Positions 61,337 to 64,000 of a stretch of DNA of 64,000 nucleotides are shown here, one piece after another. The DNA lies in assembly GCA_003665825.1 (NCBI GenBank), contig QPFY01000002.1:1302001-1366000 (forward strand), read 5' to 3'. The position numbers were made by a program, and so were the translations under genes. This stretch comes from Microbotryum silenes-acaulis. Its lineage: Eukaryota > Basidiomycota > Microbotryomycetes > Microbotryales > Microbotryaceae. Numbering within the stretch: the first letter of the stretch is position 1; each line of letters begins with the position of its first letter. A model generated the notes under the pieces. That model was not told the origin of the DNA and did not search any database. It saw only the letters and a list, made by a program, of their open reading frames with translations.

Positions 61337-64000
61337 TCAACCACTGCCCCTTTGTTCGTCCGAGGGCAGATTGAGCAAGTCGCCACTCGAGCGACGGCGA
61401 TCGCTCATGCCCGCAACCGAGCCGGCCGTGACCGATTCGCGACGATACGACGGTGGGTCGTCGACTGAGCCGCGTCGATATTCGTTGCCTAAAACCGAGT
61501 TGCCCAACCCTCGTCGGGTCGGCTTCTCCTCAAGCCTAAAGCCGAGTCGAGAGAAGATGCGCAGCAAGTCGGCCTTCAACTGTAGCAGAGAGAAGCGCGA
61601 GCGAATGGTCAGATATAAGCTTGGAGTCAGTTACCCCGGTGATCTGCGACTTACAATTGGCTTGGGCAAAACACCGCTGAACAAGGTCCCAGCTTGGTTG
61701 TCGACGGCGCCAGCATGCGAGCATACCGCGATCGTGGGCGTGTTCTGCGACGGGTTATTGGTCGACTTGATCATTCGAGCCGCCGTCTCGCCGTCAACGA
61801 CGGGCATTTGGATGTCGAGGAAAATGAGGTCGAACTTGACGCCTTGTGCGGCTAGGATGGCGTCGCCGCCGTTGTAGACAACGACACAGCGACAGCCGAG
61901 GCGGATGAGCATCGTCTCGAGCACCTTGGTGACGATAGGGTTGCGACCAGCGACGAGGCAATCGATCGTGTTGGCACGAGAACTGCTCGAGGTTACGGGC
62001 GTGGCGGGGATTGGCGCAGCAGCGATCGGAGCAGTGGGGACCGGCGCCGAGGTCGACTCCTGAACAGCGCGGGTAGAAGGAGCGGGCGGCGAGAGCATCG
62101 AATACGCGTTGGCGTTCGTAGTGGCATTAGCGCTCGTGTCCGGCACCTCTTCCTCCAGCGACGGAGGCGACGCGCTCTCTTGCGTGTCCTCGAGCAACGA
62201 TTTGCTCGAACTCGCTGTCTGGGCCGAAGTGCGACGACGTTCATTGGGCAGCGAATGCTCCGAGGGCAAAGATCGACCTGAATCGCTGATCGATGTGCGA
62301 CGCAAGCGTGACGGCAACGAGTTCCGTCTCGAATGACCTGAAGTACCACCAGGCCCAACAGTTGGGATGTTCGTTTGACGAGTCTTGAGCCGGTCGATCG
62401 CTGTAGGAGGTGCACCGGTGGGAGGGATCTCCGACGCTCGGCGCGAGTGCGAGGAGTGGAGACTGTAAGGTGACGAGGGTGCGGTCTGGCGCGAGGGTAC
62501 AGAGCTACTCGACGATGCCGAGGGAGATGACGGGGATGAGGGACCCCGGAAGTCGACGCTCGTCGTACGGCTTCGACTCGTCTTGCTTCCTGCCAAAGCG
62601 TGCGGGCGGTTGTGCATGATCGGCGATTCGAGCGGTGAGAGCGCGGGCGGGAGGAGCTGTTCATCGCGCATCTTCTTGATCACATCGTCGTTCGCTTGCT
62701 TGAGCACGGTCAAGTTACGGAAGTTGAATGTGCCAAAGTCGTCGTGCGGCGAAGGCTCGGTCTCGGAACGTTCCCGCGCGAGGCGTCTCGAGGTCGAGGT
62801 GGAGTTGGAGCCGATTGACCTTGCGCCAGAGGAAGAGACTGAGTTCTTGATGTCGGAGAGGTTAGTAGCAACGGTCGGCTGCGCACCAGGGAGCATGGGA
62901 TCCTTGGATGTGCTCGTCGAACTCGTGGCTGCGACCGTCTTGACTTCATCAGGCTGAGTGTCTTCGTCGGCAAAAGCTTGCTCGGTCGCACCTCGAGGAT
63001 CGAAATAGTCCGTGTTCTCCGGGTCCGTCACATTGGGGACGAACTTGACTTCCCCTTGGAGTAGGTTGGCCCAGTCAACACCCTCGAGCCACGGGTGCGC
63101 CTTGACTTCTGTAGCACCACCCCTTCCGAGGCGGCGGCTCGGGTCCGTACTTAGCAGGCGCTCCATAAAGTCCCGGGCTTCGGGGGAGTACTCGACGAGG
63201 TCCTCGTGCCATTCGATCCGGTGCGAGAGGATGTTTTCGAAGACCTTCTCCGGCGTCTCGTCGTGAAACGGAGGTACCCCGTACAGGAATCTGTGCATCG
63301 TACGCGAATAGACGCAAAGTTCAGCATACAAAGAACATCCAGCCAGTGTGCGGAAGAAGACACTCACTCGTAGCAGATGACACCAAGTGCCCACCAATCG
63401 ACACATGCATCGGTACCGACACCCAGAATACTCTCCGGGGCCAAATAATCCGGCGTACCCACGAACTTTTGCGGCGGTTCGACAAGAGCTTCTTGTCTAG
63501 AGGTAGTGAGGGGATCGACGGACGGGTTGGCGGCTGTCTGCGCGGGAGCTTTGTTGGACGCCTGATCGCCACTGCCCGACGAGCGTTCACTTGCCGGCGT
63601 GTCGAGCGAAAACGAGTCTGTGATGGCCACGCTTCCAAAGTACGAGGCCGGCGACTGTCCGAGCGCATTTGCCGGGGTCGAAGACGGCGACGACGACTGT
63701 GAAAGCGCAGGATCGCGCGATAGCGAACGCAACGAGTCACGCCCGGGTCCAAAACCTCGTCCCCGAGCGGTCGGCATTTGCGTCTGACGACCGAGCAGAC
63801 CGATTCGGCTCAGGCCAAAGTCGGTGAGCTTGAGATGGCCCTTGGAGTCGATCAGCAGGTTGTCTGGCTTGAGATCACGGTGGACGATCCCGGAGGCGTG
63901 CAGGTACTCAAGGCCGACGATGACCTCGGCAATGTAGCGCTTGGCCCAGTCTTCGGGCAGCTCGCCCAGATTCTTGACCAGCGCGCCACAGTCGCCGCCG
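61337..64000 (-). CDS. RIM15: Rim15-type AGC protein kinase with receiver domain, C-terminal part
   Basis: Rim15 kinases act below TORC1 and PKA, promote entry into quiescence and phosphorylate endosulfine (Igo). The gene enters from beyond the right edge. Exons here are 64000..63368, 63290..61655 and 61579..61337. The kinase shows [13 protein letters not shown] (catalytic loop), [10 protein letters not shown] (DFG), then a 130-residue Ser-rich insert before [14 protein letters not shown] and [12 protein letters not shown]. Such an insert between DFG and APE is typical of Rim15/Cek1/greatwall kinases. An AGC tail follows ([21 protein letters not shown]). About 350 disordered residues lead to a response-regulator receiver domain ([21 protein letters not shown], with Lys in LPKPI). 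The acidic pair at the domain start is replaced by AGRNP. The final exon is Arg/Ser-rich. Confidence 0.9.

Overview
The window is nuclear DNA of a fungus. Genes are intron-dense (up to 20 exons), introns are mostly 45-90 bases with GTRNGT donors, coding DNA is moderately GC-rich, and genes lie close together on both strands. The set includes a DUF6534-type membrane protein, an XPG-like nuclease and a Helitron. Together these suggest a basidiomycete, most likely Pucciniomycotina (the Rhodotorula/Leucosporidium/Microbotryum side); that placement is an inference. All gene models were built by hand from reading frame, splice signals and family motifs, and the exon phases of each listed model sum correctly. 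No tRNA, rRNA or CRISPR was recognised.

Layout. 0-3 kb: the 3' end of the Golgi SNARE gene BOS1, then a bZIP gene of the HAC1/XBP1 type. Its frame switches exactly at a predicted 20-nt IRE1-type unconventional intron flanked by two 7-nt-loop hairpins. 3.8-6.6 kb: a secreted, GPI-anchored phospholipase B. 6.8-11.5 kb: a decayed Helitron (HUH Rep plus PIF1-type helicase) next to the phospholipase 5' end. 11.5-14.3 kb: an accessory segment with a 538-bp inverted repeat carrying an XPG/FEN1-like nuclease fragment. 14.3-20.3 kb: a diaphanous-type formin.

21.3-26.4 kb: a full-size PDR/ABCG transporter. 26.6-30.4 kb: an importin-11/Kap120 karyopherin. 30.8-33.6 kb: GARP subunit Vps52, divergent from the TFIIH helicase Ssl2/XPB (34.3-37.5 kb). 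38.3-41.2 kb: a large low-complexity protein of unknown function. 41.2-43.2 kb: a repeat-rich gap. 43.2-47.1 kb: an ArAE/FUSC-type transporter. 48.2-49.7 kb: a seven-helix DUF6534-type protein. 49.9-52.5 kb: a divergent pair, a 2OG-Fe(II) oxygenase and an RKM5/METTL21-type methyltransferase. 52.8-55.8 kb: a tail-anchored FHA protein. 56.8-58.4 kb: an aldo-keto reductase. 59.5-60.9 kb: the Fe-S assembly factor Dre2. 61.3 kb to the end: the C-terminal half of a Rim15-type AGC kinase with a receiver domain.

The genes are mostly unlinked housekeeping functions (secretory traffic, UPR, actin, nuclear import, transcription/repair, Fe-S assembly, nutrient signalling) and do not form a metabolic cluster. 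The most notable signals are the HAC1 unconventional intron with its dual-frame C-terminus, the large inverted repeat, the Helitron beside PLB1, and four GC-AG introns.
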